From DASUPK01 sp963821705 (GTDB lineage Bacteria > Actinomycetota > Thermoleophilia > Solirubrobacterales > 70-9), in NCBI GenBank assembly GCA_963821705.1, contig CAWGEV010000003.1, positions 1 through 64,000 of the forward strand: a stretch of DNA of 64,000 nucleotides. The letters run 5' to 3'. This document shows positions 25,439 to 33,954 of the stretch, in pieces. The notes below the pieces were generated by a model that saw only the letters and a list, made by a program, of their open reading frames with translations, was not told the DNA's origin and made no database searches. Made by a program: the position numbers and the translations under genes. Each line of letters opens with the position of its first letter. Position 1 is the stretch's first letter.

Positions 25439-26287
25439 ATGCCCCGCCACGGCGACATCACGGTGGTGATCCCCTGCTTCAACCACGGGCGCTTCCTGCT
25501 CGAGTCGGTCGAGCGCGCCCTGGGCCAGCAGGGTGGGCCGCCGAGGGTGATCGTCGTCGACGACGGGTCGACGGACGCGGAGACGCAGAGCGCCCTCGAG
25601 GAGCTGCCGGATGCCGTCGAGCTGATCCGCCAGCCGAACGCCGGGGTCGCCAGGGCGCGCAACGCCGGGTTCGAGAGCTCGGACTCCGAGCTGCTCCTGA
25701 TGGTCGACGCCGACGACCGACTGACCATCGACGCCCTCGACGTGCTCCGGCCGCCGCTCGAGGCAAATCCGGACGTGGGCTACTGCTACGGCCTGATGAA
25801 GCTGATCGGGGCCTGGTCGGGCGTCCTGCGCTTCCCCGACTTCGACCCCTACATCCTGCTCCACCGCTCGATCGCCGGGGCCCAGCTCGGCCTGGTCAGG
25901 AGACGGTGCTGGGAGGACGCCGGCGGCTTCGATCCGGCCATCGACGGCTACGAGGACTGGGACTTCTGCCTGAGCGCGCTCGAGAAGGGGTGGCGCGGAC
26001 TCCAGATCAACCGGGTCACCCACGAGTACCGCAAGCACGAGCGCTCGGGGCAGGAGGAGCATCGACGCCGCTACCGCCACGTCTACCGTCAGCTTCGCGC
26101 CAAGCACGCCGACCTGTTTGCCCGCCGAAAGGAGTTCGCCGAGCAGACGGACCTCGGCCCGCTCCACCGCCTCGCCTACCGCACCTACTGGGCCTGGCGC
26201 CCGATCCCCGCACCGGTCGAGAAGGCGCTCTATTCCAGGGTCCTCTTCCGCGCGCAATCCAAGGAGGCCTTTAGACAGGAGGCGTAG
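25439..26287 (+). CDS. Family 2 glycosyltransferase
   Basis: 282 residues: VVIPCFNHGRFLLES, VDDGSTDAETQ, NAGVARARNAGF, metal-binding MVDADDRL, and DGYEDWDFCLSAL with the ED pair usual before the catalytic region. The C-terminal basic helical region (EEHRRRYRHVYRQL) may contact the membrane or the acceptor. It starts with ATG, divergent from the thioesterase with only 38 bases between. Ten bases separate it from the LolA-like gene. Confidence 0.87.
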   Translation: MPRHGDITVVIPCFNHGRFLLESVERALGQQGGPPRVIVVDDGSTDAETQSALEELPDAVELIRQPNAGVARARNAGFESSDSELLLMVDADDRLTIDALDVLRPPLEANPDVGYCYGLMKLIGAWSGVLRFPDFDPYILLHRSIAGAQLGLVRRRCWEDAGGFDPAIDGYEDWDFCLSALEKGWRGLQINRVTHEYRKHERSGQEEHRRRYRHVYRQLRAKHADLFARRKEFAEQTDLGPLHRLAYRTYWAWRPIPAPVEKALYSRVLFRAQSKEAFRQEA

Positions 26288-26297
26288 CCTTTGTGGG

Positions 26298-27500
26298 GTG
26301 ATCAGGCTTCTGCGAACGATCTCGACGCGCAGGTTGCTGGTGCTTTGCGCCGTCGCCACCGCGATGGTCGCCGGTGGGACCGCCCTTGCCCTCGCAACGA
26401 CGGGGGGCGGGCCGAAGCCGCCGCCCGAGTCGCTCCCGGTCGCCGTCCACGACGCGCTCACCGCGCCCCAGGTCCAGGGGATCAGCGGGCGCCTTGAGTT
26501 CACCGACCATCTGATCAGCAACTCCGACGTGCAGGGCGGCAGCCCGCTGTTGAGCGGAGCGTCCGGGCGCTTCTGGGCCTCGTCCGACGGCCACCTCCGC
26601 CTGGAGCTGCAGGCGAACGCGGCGGGCGACGGCGGGACGGGCGACACCCAGATTCTCAGCGACGGGCACCGCGTCTCGCTCTTCGACTCCCAGAGCAACA
26701 CGGTGTACGAGGCCACGCTTCCCAAGGGTCATGGCGCCAATGGCTCCGATCCGGGGCAGGAGGGCCCACCTTCCCTCGACCAGGTCAAGACGGCGATCGA
26801 CAGGGTGATGAACCACGCCTTCGTGAGCGGCGCCGTGCCGTCCGACGTCGCGGGCCAACCGACCTACACCGTCAGGGTGGAGCCGAAGCAGAACGGCGGC
26901 CTGGTTGGCGGCGCGGAGCTCGCCTGGGACGCGGTCCACGGGACCCCGCTCCGCGCGGCGATCTACGCCAAGGGCGACAGCTCGCCGGTGGTCGAGCTGA
27001 GGGCCACCGACATCTCCTTCGGCCCGGTCGACTCGTCGGTCTTCGACGTCAGCCCGCCCTCCGACGCGAAGGTCGTCGACCTGAGCCCGTCGGGCGGCGG
27101 CTCGAACACCGGTGGCGATTCGGCGCCGGTGACCGGGCTCGACCAGGTCCAGGGCCAGGTCTCCTTCCCGGTCGTGGCGCCGGACACCCTGGCCGGCCTG
27201 CAGCGGAACGAGGTCCGGTTGATCCAGAGCGACAAGGATCAGGGCGCGCTGGTCACCTACGGACAGGGCCTGGGCGGCATCGCCGTCCTGGAGCGGCCGG
27301 CGCAGCACGGCACCTCGGGCGGCGGTGGCGCCCAGGGACAGGTCACCCTCCCCACGGTCTCGATCGACGGGATCCAGGGCCAGGAGCTGGCCACGCCGCT
27401 GGGCACGATGGTCCGCTTCGAGCGGAGCGGGGTGGAGTACACGGTGCTGGGCTCAGTGCCGGCCGCGACAGCCGAAGCGGCCGCGCGCGATCTGCACTAG
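26298..27500 (+). CDS. LolA/RseB-like exported protein
   Basis: 400 residues from GTG 26298. An N-terminal hydrophobic span (LLVLCAVATAMVAGGTALALA) looks like a signal anchor. The following 220 residues (SGRLEFTDHL, FWASSDGHLRLELQ, GDTQILSDGHRVSLFDSQSN) resemble the half-barrel fold of LolA/RseB-like lipoprotein-handling domains; a Gly-rich linker and a C-terminal domain (VEYTVLGSVPAATAEAAAR) follow. In many actinobacteria such a protein precedes an ABC exporter, exactly as here. The substrate is unknown. Confidence 0.75.
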   Translation: MIRLLRTISTRRLLVLCAVATAMVAGGTALALATTGGGPKPPPESLPVAVHDALTAPQVQGISGRLEFTDHLISNSDVQGGSPLLSGASGRFWASSDGHLRLELQANAAGDGGTGDTQILSDGHRVSLFDSQSNTVYEATLPKGHGANGSDPGQEGPPSLDQVKTAIDRVMNHAFVSGAVPSDVAGQPTYTVRVEPKQNGGLVGGAELAWDAVHGTPLRAAIYAKGDSSPVVELRATDISFGPVDSSVFDVSPPSDAKVVDLSPSGGGSNTGGDSAPVTGLDQVQGQVSFPVVAPDTLAGLQRNEVRLIQSDKDQGALVTYGQGLGGIAVLERPAQHGTSGGGGAQGQVTLPTVSIDGIQGQELATPLGTMVRFERSGVEYTVLGSVPAATAEAAARDLH

Positions 27501-28466
27501 ATGCCGGACTCCCCGCCGATTCAGGTCCGCGGGCTGGTCAAGCGCTACGGCGAGATCCTGGCGGTCGATGACGTCGACCTGACGGTCAACCAGGGGGACG
27601 TCTTCGGATATCTGGGTCCGAACGGAGCCGGCAAGACGACCTCGCTGCGGATGATGCTCGGCCTGATCCGCCCGACCGCGGGATCCGTCCGGGTCTTCGG
27701 CAGGGATCCCCAGGTGAGCGTGAGCGCGCTCGAGGGGGTGGCGGGATTCGTCGAGGCGCCCAGCTTCTACCCCTACCTGAGCGGCCGGGCCAACCTGGAG
27801 CTCTGCGCGGCCCTCGACGGCGACGACGGCGCTGGGCGGATCGACCAGGTCCTCGAGACCGTCGATCTGCTCGGCCGGGCGAAGGACAAGGTGAAGGGCT
27901 ATTCGCACGGCATGCGGCAGCGCCTCGGGATCGCGTCGGCCCTGCTGCGCAACCCGAAGCTGCTCCTGCTGGACGAGCCGACCACCGGCCTGGATCCGGC
28001 CGGCATGCGGGACATGCGGGAGCTGGTCCGCGACCTGGCGGAGCGGGGGATCACCGTGCTGCTCTCGAGCCACCTCATGCAGGAGGTCGAGGAGCTCTGC
28101 AACCGCGTCGCGATCATCCGCAGCGGCCGGGTGGCGTACGAGGGCTCACTCGAGGAGCTCCGCAGCCGGGCGGGGATTCGCTACCGGCTGCGGACGAGGG
28201 ACGACGAGGCCGCGAGGCGCGTCTCCGAGGGACTGCCGGGCATCGAGGAGGTCGAGACCGCCCGGCCCGACGGGCTGCGCTTCAAGGCCGAGAGCGAGGA
28301 CGCCGTCGCCGCCCTGTCGGTCGCCCTCGCGGAGGCCGGCGCGGCGATCCTCGAGCTCACCCCGCGGCAGGCCTCGCTGGAGGAGGTCTTCTTCCAGCTC
28401 ACCGAGGGGACCGACCGGGAGACCGAGATGGCCGCGGCGGCTGAGGAGATCGGGGCTGCGGCATGA
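27501..28466 (+). CDS. ABC transporter ATP-binding protein
   Basis: 321 residues. Walker A GPNGAGKTT, signature YSHGMRQRLGIA (SHGMRQR replacing LSGGQ), Walker B LLLLDEPTTGLDPAG, and switch His in LLSSHLMQEVE. A C-terminal 100-residue extension (GLPGIEEVETARPDGL) is typical of the DrrA/CcmA-like exporters. It starts directly after the stop of the LolA-like gene and overlaps the permease gene (ATGA), so the three form one operon. Export of a lipid or peptide is possible; the substrate is unknown. Confidence 0.93.
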   Translation: MPDSPPIQVRGLVKRYGEILAVDDVDLTVNQGDVFGYLGPNGAGKTTSLRMMLGLIRPTAGSVRVFGRDPQVSVSALEGVAGFVEAPSFYPYLSGRANLELCAALDGDDGAGRIDQVLETVDLLGRAKDKVKGYSHGMRQRLGIASALLRNPKLLLLDEPTTGLDPAGMRDMRELVRDLAERGITVLLSSHLMQEVEELCNRVAIIRSGRVAYEGSLEELRSRAGIRYRLRTRDDEAARRVSEGLPGIEEVETARPDGLRFKAESEDAVAALSVALAEAGAAILELTPRQASLEEVFFQLTEGTDRETEMAAAAEEIGAAA

Positions 28467-29281
28467 GGCCGGGGATCCTGACCGTCTATCACTGGGAGCT
28501 GCGCAAGCTGCGCGCCCAGAGGCGCACATATCTGGGGCTCGGCGCCGCGGCGGCGGTCCCGATCATCTTCGTCATCGCGCTCGTCACGGGCGGCGGCCAT
28601 CCGAACGACGTCGCCTTCGGGCGCTACGTCCACGACACGGGGTTGGCGGTTCCGCTGGTGCTGCTGCTGTTCGGCTCCATCTGGCTCTTCCCGCTGATCA
28701 CCGCCCTGGTCGCCGGCGACATCGTCTCCAGCGAGGACCGGAACGGGACGCTGAAGACGATCCTGACCCGCTCGGTCGAGCGGCACGAGGTGTTCGCGGG
28801 GAAGGCGCTGGCGGCCGCCACCTACGCGATCCTCGCGATCGCGATCGCCGGGATCGTCGCCACCGGGGCGGGCATCCTCGCCTCCGGCTTCAACTCGGTC
28901 ACCACACTGTCGGGCACCGTCGTCTCGGCCCCGCACGGCCTGGCGCTCGTCGGGGCCAGCCTGCTCGTCTATCTGCTCCCGATCCTGGCCATCGCCTGCA
29001 TCGGCCTGCTGCTCTCGACGGTCTTCCGGAACAGCGGGGCGGCGATCGTCGGCACGCTGATGTTCTCGCTGCTCCTCCAGCTGGTTGCGATCCTGCCGGG
29101 CCTCGGGGGACTCCACCCCTACCTGCTCAGCACGCAGTTCAGCGCCTGGCAGGGGCTGCTCCGCACACCCACCGACTGGGACCCGATCCTTAGGTCCCTG
29201 TGGGTCTGCGCGCTCTATGGAATCCCCGCGCTGATCGCGGCGGGACTCGTCTTCCTCCGCCGCGACGTCGCCGAGAGCTAG
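28463..29281 (+). CDS. ABC-2-type transporter permease
   Basis: 272 residues with six hydrophobic spans (for example AAAVPIIFVIALVTGG, VLLLFGSIWLFPLITALVAGDI, GLVFLRR at the end). The SSEDRNGTLKTILTRSV segment is the classical ABC-2 coupling region between the first two spans. It pairs with the ATPase encoded in the overlapping gene. The last 4 bases overlap the convergent GT2 gene. Confidence 0.9.
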   Translation: MRPGILTVYHWELRKLRAQRRTYLGLGAAAAVPIIFVIALVTGGGHPNDVAFGRYVHDTGLAVPLVLLLFGSIWLFPLITALVAGDIVSSEDRNGTLKTILTRSVERHEVFAGKALAAATYAILAIAIAGIVATGAGILASGFNSVTTLSGTVVSAPHGLALVGASLLVYLLPILAIACIGLLLSTVFRNSGAAIVGTLMFSLLLQLVAILPGLGGLHPYLLSTQFSAWQGLLRTPTDWDPILRSLWVCALYGIPALIAAGLVFLRRDVAES

Positions 29282-30078
29282 CCCCGGACGCCCGTCCGGC
29301 GGAGGACCTCCACCAGGCCGCCCGGCTCCGGATGCGGCCAGTTCGAGATCCGCGGCAGGATCGCCCGCTTCGTCCCCTCCCAGCCCTCCATCACCGCGAC
29401 CTGCAGGGGGTTCCTCGCCCAGCCGCGCCGGATCGCCCTCGCCTCGTTGAGCTGGGTCCAGACGTCGCTCTCGGACTTGCTCTGCGGGTGGTAGCGAAAG
29501 TCGATCAGCGGCTCCTCCATCAGATCCACCCGGACCCCGCGCAGGAGGCGGAGGTAGAAGTCGTAGTCGGCGGCGTCGGCGTAGTTCTGGTCGAGCGAGG
29601 GCGCCTGGGCGAGCAGCTCGCGGCGGAAGATGATCGTCGGCGTGGTCACCCAGGAGCCGAGGTAGAGGTAGCGGCGCCAGCTGAACTTCGGCGGGATCAG
29701 GGTGCGGAAGACCTCGCCGCTCTCGTTCACGTAGTTGACGCCGCCGAAGATCGCCCCCACCTGGGGGTTGCGCTCGAGGTGGGCGATGGCGCGGTCGACC
29801 GCGTCCGGCAGGTAGGCATCGTCCGCGTTCACCCAGGCGAGCAGGTTCCCCCGCGCCAGCCGGAGACCCTTGTTGACAGCCTCCGTCTGCCCGCTGTCGG
29901 GCTCTGAGATCCAGGTGACGTGCGGGTCCTCGCGCCCCTCGAGCAGCTCGACGGTGCCGTCGTCCGAGGCGCCGTCGACGACGATGTGCTCGTGCGGCGT
30001 GCGCAGGGCCGCCACGCTGTCGAGCGTGTCGGGGAGGAAGCGCGCCATCCTGTAGGTGGGGGTGATGACGGAGAGCAT
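29278..30078 (-). CDS. Family 2 glycosyltransferase
   Basis: 266 residues: LSVITPTYRMARFL, VVDGASDDGTVELL, SEPDSGQTEAVNKGL and metal-binding WVNADDAYLPDAV, plus a typical acceptor-side segment (YADAADYDFYLRLL). This WVNADD subtype is common in O-antigen and capsule loci. The ATG lies 28 bases from the divergent RmlC gene, so both promoters would have to sit inside the short gap or inside the opposite genes. Confidence 0.88.
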   Translation of the reverse strand: MLSVITPTYRMARFLPDTLDSVAALRTPHEHIVVDGASDDGTVELLEGREDPHVTWISEPDSGQTEAVNKGLRLARGNLLAWVNADDAYLPDAVDRAIAHLERNPQVGAIFGGVNYVNESGEVFRTLIPPKFSWRRYLYLGSWVTTPTIIFRRELLAQAPSLDQNYADAADYDFYLRLLRGVRVDLMEEPLIDFRYHPQSKSESDVWTQLNEARAIRRGWARNPLQVAVMEGWEGTKRAILPRISNWPHPEPGGLVEVLRRTGVRG

Positions 30079-30106
30079 TTCGCTGATCGGGCATCATCCC
30101 GCCCCG

Positions 30107-30658
30107 ATGGAGGCATTGCCCACCCGACTCGAGGGTCCGATCCTGCTGCAGCCCACCGTCCACCGCGACGAGCGGGGCTTCTTCATCGAGAGCTATCGGG
30201 CCTCGGTGCTCGAGGACCTGGGCGCCGGCGACGACTGGGTCCAGGACAACCACTCTCGGTCGAGCCGCGGGATCGTCCGAGGGATGCACTTCCAGCCGGG
30301 CATGGCGAAGCTCGTCCGCTGCGCCCGCGGCGCGATCGTGGACGTCCTGGTCGACATCCGGAAGGGATCGCCGACTTTCGGCGGGTGGGAGGCGTTCGAG
30401 CTCGACGACGACAACCTGCGGATCCTCTATTGCCCCGACGGCTTCGCCCACGGGTTCTGCGTCACCAGCGAGGTGGCGGACGTCGTCTACAAGTGCTCGA
30501 CCTACTACGACCCCTCGGCCGAGCGCGGCATCGCCTATGACGACCCGGCGGTCGGTATCGAGTGGCCCGACCTGGAGCTGGTCCCCTCCGAGCGGGACGC
30601 GAGCGCGCCGCGCCTCGCGGAGGTCGAGGACGGGTTGCCCTTCACCTACGGCGGGTAG
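30107..30658 (+). CDS. rmlC: dTDP-4-dehydrorhamnose 3,5-epimerase-like enzyme
   Basis: 183 residues from ATG 30107. The RmlC cupin has DERGFFIESYRAS, DNHSRSSRGIVRGMHFQ (catalytic His), CARGAIVDVLVDIRKGSPTFG, CPDGFAHGFCV and VVYKCSTYYDP (the tyrosine). It epimerises C3 and C5 of a dTDP-4-keto-6-deoxy sugar. No RmlA, RmlB or RmlD is in the window, so the rest of the rhamnose pathway would be elsewhere, or the enzyme serves another keto-sugar. In-frame starts upstream (30056, 30065) would add about 15 unneeded residues. Confidence 0.88.
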   Translation: MEALPTRLEGPILLQPTVHRDERGFFIESYRASVLEDLGAGDDWVQDNHSRSSRGIVRGMHFQPGMAKLVRCARGAIVDVLVDIRKGSPTFGGWEAFELDDDNLRILYCPDGFAHGFCVTSEVADVVYKCSTYYDPSAERGIAYDDPAVGIEWPDLELVPSERDASAPRLAEVEDGLPFTYGG

Positions 30659-30659
30659 C

Positions 30660-32066
30660 TCAGCCGCTCTTCCCCTCGGAGGGCCGCAGGGCGCGCAGCC
30701 GGCCCAGGAACGCCTCGTAGTCGCGGATGTCCGCGCGCTTCGGGACGAGAGCCTCGCGCCGCGAGGTGTGGACGGTCCGGAAGAAGAGGAAGGCTGCGAG
30801 CAGCGCCGCGAGGGCGTAGGACACCGAGGTGACGACGGCGGCTCCGGTGGTGCCGTGGTCCGGTATCACCAGCAGGTAGGCGATCAGCGTGGCGGGGAAG
30901 CTGACCAGCCCGACGGCGAGAGCGTAGTGAGGATGACCGCGCCCGGTGAAGGAGGCGACCATCACGCGGCCGACGCCGAGCATCGCCACCCCCGGCAGCA
31001 GGATCAGGCCGTAGTGGATCGCCCTGGTGAACTGGCCTCCCCAGAGCAGCGGCACGAACAGCAGGAGCACGGCGAGCGCCGCGACGGCCACCAGCGAGAC
31101 CAGCACGGAGTGCCTGGCGGCTGACGCTGCAGCCCTCTCGCTGAGCACCGGCTCCTCGGCGGCCTCCAGGCCGCGCAGCGCAGCGGAGCGCGGCAGGACC
31201 ACGGTGGCGAGCGACTGGGAGAGGATGAAGCCGGCCGAGGTGATGGCGACGGAGACCGAGTAGATCCCGGTCGCCGCCGTCGTCGAGTAGGCGTTGAGGA
31301 TGAAGAGGTCCGGGCGGAGGTTGATGATCTGGAAGAGGTCGTTCACCCACGAGCGCACGCCGGTGGACACCGCCTGCGAAAGCCCGTCGTCGCCGCCGAG
31401 GGCGGACTCCGGTCGCCGGGCGAGCAGGAGCGCCCAGACGGCGCAGGCAGACCCGCCGATCACGTACCCGGCCGCCAGGCCGTACGCGACCCCCGCCGCC
31501 CCATCGAGGGCAGCGCCGAGCGGGCCGGCAACCATCACCGCTGCCGGCGCCGCGATGGAGACCCCCGCATATGCCTCGTAGCGCTCGCGTCCCAAGGGGA
31601 CGGCGGCGAGCACCCACCAGAGCAGGGCGAACGGCAGGCACGCCATCAGGGACGCCGCCATGGACGGGGAGAAGCCCTGGAGGGCCGAGTCCTGCAGCAG
31701 CAGGTAGACCGCGTATCCGATCGCGCCGCCCGCCACCCCGAGCACGAAAGCGGCGGGAATGATCCGGTGGACCGCTCCGCGCACCGACCACTGGCCGCCG
31801 CCGATCATCGCGGCCGCGCTCGTCCGCAGGCCGATGCCGGCCACGAAGACGGCGATCAGGACGATCTGGTTCGAGAGCGCGACCACCCCCGTGCCCTTCG
31901 GCCCGACGATCCGCGCGGCGGCGATGCTGGTCACGCCGATCGCGAGGTAGGCCACCGCCAGGGAGACGGAGGCGAGCAGGGCGCCGACCCCGAGGTCGCG
32001 CGGCTCGGAATCGGATCGGCCGGGGGCGGAGGCCTCGCTAGTGGTCGTCGCGCGAGCGCCGGGCAA
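30660..32066 (-). CDS. Polysaccharide flippase (Wzx/MATE-like)
   Basis: 468 residues with about 12-14 hydrophobic spans spread along the whole chain, an arrangement typical of the MOP-superfamily lipid-linked oligosaccharide flippases. The N-terminal span is SLAVAYLAIGVTSIAAARIVG with the common GPKGTG loop. It starts with TTG at 32066, just after a strong AGGAGGGG ribosome site, overlapping the upstream GT2 gene by 29 bases. It would move undecaprenyl-linked repeat units across the membrane. Substrate specificity cannot be read. Confidence 0.88.
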   Translation of the reverse strand: MPGARATTTSEASAPGRSDSEPRDLGVGALLASVSLAVAYLAIGVTSIAAARIVGPKGTGVVALSNQIVLIAVFVAGIGLRTSAAAMIGGGQWSVRGAVHRIIPAAFVLGVAGGAIGYAVYLLLQDSALQGFSPSMAASLMACLPFALLWWVLAAVPLGRERYEAYAGVSIAAPAAVMVAGPLGAALDGAAGVAYGLAAGYVIGGSACAVWALLLARRPESALGGDDGLSQAVSTGVRSWVNDLFQIINLRPDLFILNAYSTTAATGIYSVSVAITSAGFILSQSLATVVLPRSAALRGLEAAEEPVLSERAAASAARHSVLVSLVAVAALAVLLLFVPLLWGGQFTRAIHYGLILLPGVAMLGVGRVMVASFTGRGHPHYALAVGLVSFPATLIAYLLVIPDHGTTGAAVVTSVSYALAALLAAFLFFRTVHTSRREALVPKRADIRDYEAFLGRLRALRPSEGKSG

Positions 32067-32883
32067 CTGACCCCTCCTGAGCTCGAGCGCGACCGCGGCC
32101 GCGCCCCGGCCTGAAGCGCGATCCGGCGTCGAGCGACTCCGAGTCGAGACCGGGCCGCAGGTAGTCCCCGTGGGTCATGTACCGCTCAAGGAGGACGTAG
32201 AGGACGATGAACAGGTACCGGCTCCCCATCTCGCGCAGGTCTAGCTTCGAGCTCCCGGAGCTGCGGCCGTGCCAGGAGATCGGGACGATGCCGTAGCTGT
32301 GGCCGCGCACGACCGCCTTCAGCGGGATCTCGACCGTCAGGTTGAAGTGGTTCGCGAGCAGTGGCTGGACGGTCTCGATCACCTCGCGCCGGTAGGCCTT
32401 GAAGGCATTGGTCGTGTCGTCGTAGCCGTGCCGGAACAGCGCCCTGATCCCCCAGTTGACGATGCGGTTGAGGACCAGCTTGAGTCGCGGATAGTCGGTC
32501 ACCCGGCCATGGGGGCCGATGAACCGGGAGCCGAAGGCGCAATCGAAGCCGTCCTCCAGGATCCGGTGATACGTGACGAGGTCGGCCGGGTCATCGGAGC
32601 CGTCGGCCATCATGATCGCCACCGCGTCCCCCTGGAAGCGGTCAAGCCCCGCCCTCACGGCGAGCCCGAAGCCGCGGCTGTAGTGCGAGCGGTAGCAGTG
32701 GATGTTGGGATCCGACTTCCCCAGGTCCTCGACGACCGCGCTGGTCCCGTCGACGCTCGCGTCGTCGATGACAAGGATCTCGTAGTCGATCCCCGCGTTC
32801 GACAGGGTCTCGGCGGTGCTCCTCACCGAGGCGGCGATGGAGCCGGCCTCGTTGTGGGCCGGGATCACGACGGAGAACTTCAT
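32038..32883 (-). CDS. Family 2 glycosyltransferase
   Basis: 281 residues: FSVVIPAHNEAGSI, VIDDASVDGTSAV, YSRGFGLAVRAGL, MMADGSDDPAD (metal site), and TNAFKAYRREVIE. It resembles polyprenyl-phosphate sugar transferases but lacks a long membrane tail; only one hydrophobic stretch (YLFIVLYVLLERY) is near the end, followed by a basic Arg-rich tail (FRPGRGRGRARA). The ATG overlaps the stop of the epimerase upstream (ATGA) and the end overlaps the flippase gene, so the four genes from 35040 down to 30660 form one operon. Confidence 0.87.
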   Translation of the reverse strand: MKFSVVIPAHNEAGSIAASVRSTAETLSNAGIDYEILVIDDASVDGTSAVVEDLGKSDPNIHCYRSHYSRGFGLAVRAGLDRFQGDAVAIMMADGSDDPADLVTYHRILEDGFDCAFGSRFIGPHGRVTDYPRLKLVLNRIVNWGIRALFRHGYDDTTNAFKAYRREVIETVQPLLANHFNLTVEIPLKAVVRGHSYGIVPISWHGRSSGSSKLDLREMGSRYLFIVLYVLLERYMTHGDYLRPGLDSESLDAGSRFRPGRGRGRARAQEGSVARRSRDDH

Positions 32884-33953
32884 GCGGGTGCGCTCACCCA
32901 GCGCTCTGCGTTGACGTCGTGGATCTGCCGCAGGATCGACTCGATGCCCTGGGTGAGCTTCCAGTTCGGGTAGTCGCGCTTGAACTCGTCCAGGTCGCTG
33001 ATCCACCAGCGGTGGTCCCCGATGCGCGCCTCGTCGGTCAGCTCCCAATCGAGCTCGCGGCCCGCGATCCGCTCGGACGCCTCGATCGCCTCCAGCATCG
33101 AGCAGTTGGATTCCCGTCCTCCGCCCATGTTGTAGACGGCGGAGGTCCGCGGAGCGCGGTGGAACTCCAGGAAGGCCTCGACGAGGTCGGAGCCGTCGAT
33201 GTTGTCCCGGACCTGCTTGCCCCCGTAGCCGTAGACCGTGTAGGGCGTCCCCGTGACGACGCACTTCATCAGGTAGGCGAGGAACCCGTGCAGCCTGGCG
33301 CCGGCGTGGGAGGGCCCGGTGATGCAGCCGCACCGGAAGCAGACCGTGGGCACGTCGAAGTAGCGGCCGTACTCCTGGACCAGGAGGTCCGCCGCGGCCT
33401 TGGAGACGCCGAAGAGCGAGTGGGTGGAGCGGTCGATCGACATCGAGGTGTCGATGCCGTTGAACCACGGATGGTCCTGCGGCAGCTCGAGGCGCCGCCC
33501 GAGGTCCTGGAGCGGGAGGAAGTTGGGGGTGTCGCCGTAGACCTTGTTGGTCGACATGAAGACGAAGGTGGCCTCGGGCTTGATCTGGCGGGCCGCCTCG
33601 AGCAGGTTGAGCGTGCCGACCGCGTTCACCCCGAAGTCCGTGTGAGGCTCCCGGGCCGCCCAGTCGTGAGAGGGCTGCGCCGCCGCGTGTATGACCAGCT
33701 CCAGCTTCGGGGCGTTCTCCCTGAAGACGCGATTGACGCTGTCCGCGTCGCGGATGTCGGCCTCGATCGCGTGGAACTCGGGATAGGCGTCGATCAGCTC
33801 CTGGGTGACGTGCGCGGTCGAGGCCTCGGGGCCGAAGAAGCGGGCGCGCATGTCGTTTTCGAGCCCGACGACCTCCCAGCCGCTTTCCACCAGACGGCGG
33901 ACCGAGTCCGAGCCGACCAGGCCGCCGGAGCCGGTGACGATCGCAAGCGCCAT
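32880..33953 (-). CDS. NAD-dependent epimerase/dehydratase (CDP-paratose 2-epimerase-like)
   Basis: 357 residues, extended SDR. VTGSGGLVGSD is the cofactor loop. Further motifs are IHAAAQPSHDWA, MSTNKVYGDTPN and Tyr-less SLFGVSKAAADLL (Phe where the catalytic Tyr normally is, in F-G-V-S-K). The overall pattern resembles CDP-paratose/tyvelose 2-epimerases (STNKVYGD; GGKQVRDNIDGSDLV). The missing Tyr, if real, would be unusual. It is 1 base from the upstream paralogue and overlaps the GT2 downstream. Confidence 0.78.
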   Translation of the reverse strand: MALAIVTGSGGLVGSDSVRRLVESGWEVVGLENDMRARFFGPEASTAHVTQELIDAYPEFHAIEADIRDADSVNRVFRENAPKLELVIHAAAQPSHDWAAREPHTDFGVNAVGTLNLLEAARQIKPEATFVFMSTNKVYGDTPNFLPLQDLGRRLELPQDHPWFNGIDTSMSIDRSTHSLFGVSKAAADLLVQEYGRYFDVPTVCFRCGCITGPSHAGARLHGFLAYLMKCVVTGTPYTVYGYGGKQVRDNIDGSDLVEAFLEFHRAPRTSAVYNMGGGRESNCSMLEAIEASERIAGRELDWELTDEARIGDHRWWISDLDEFKRDYPNWKLTQGIESILRQIHDVNAERWVSAPA

Positions 33954-33954
33954 C

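Noticed and set aside
28181..30451. Long minus-strand frame across the ABC permease and GT2 genes
   Set aside because: Runs across gene borders on both strands with Arg/Gly/Asp-rich text and no domain; a by-product of high GC content.
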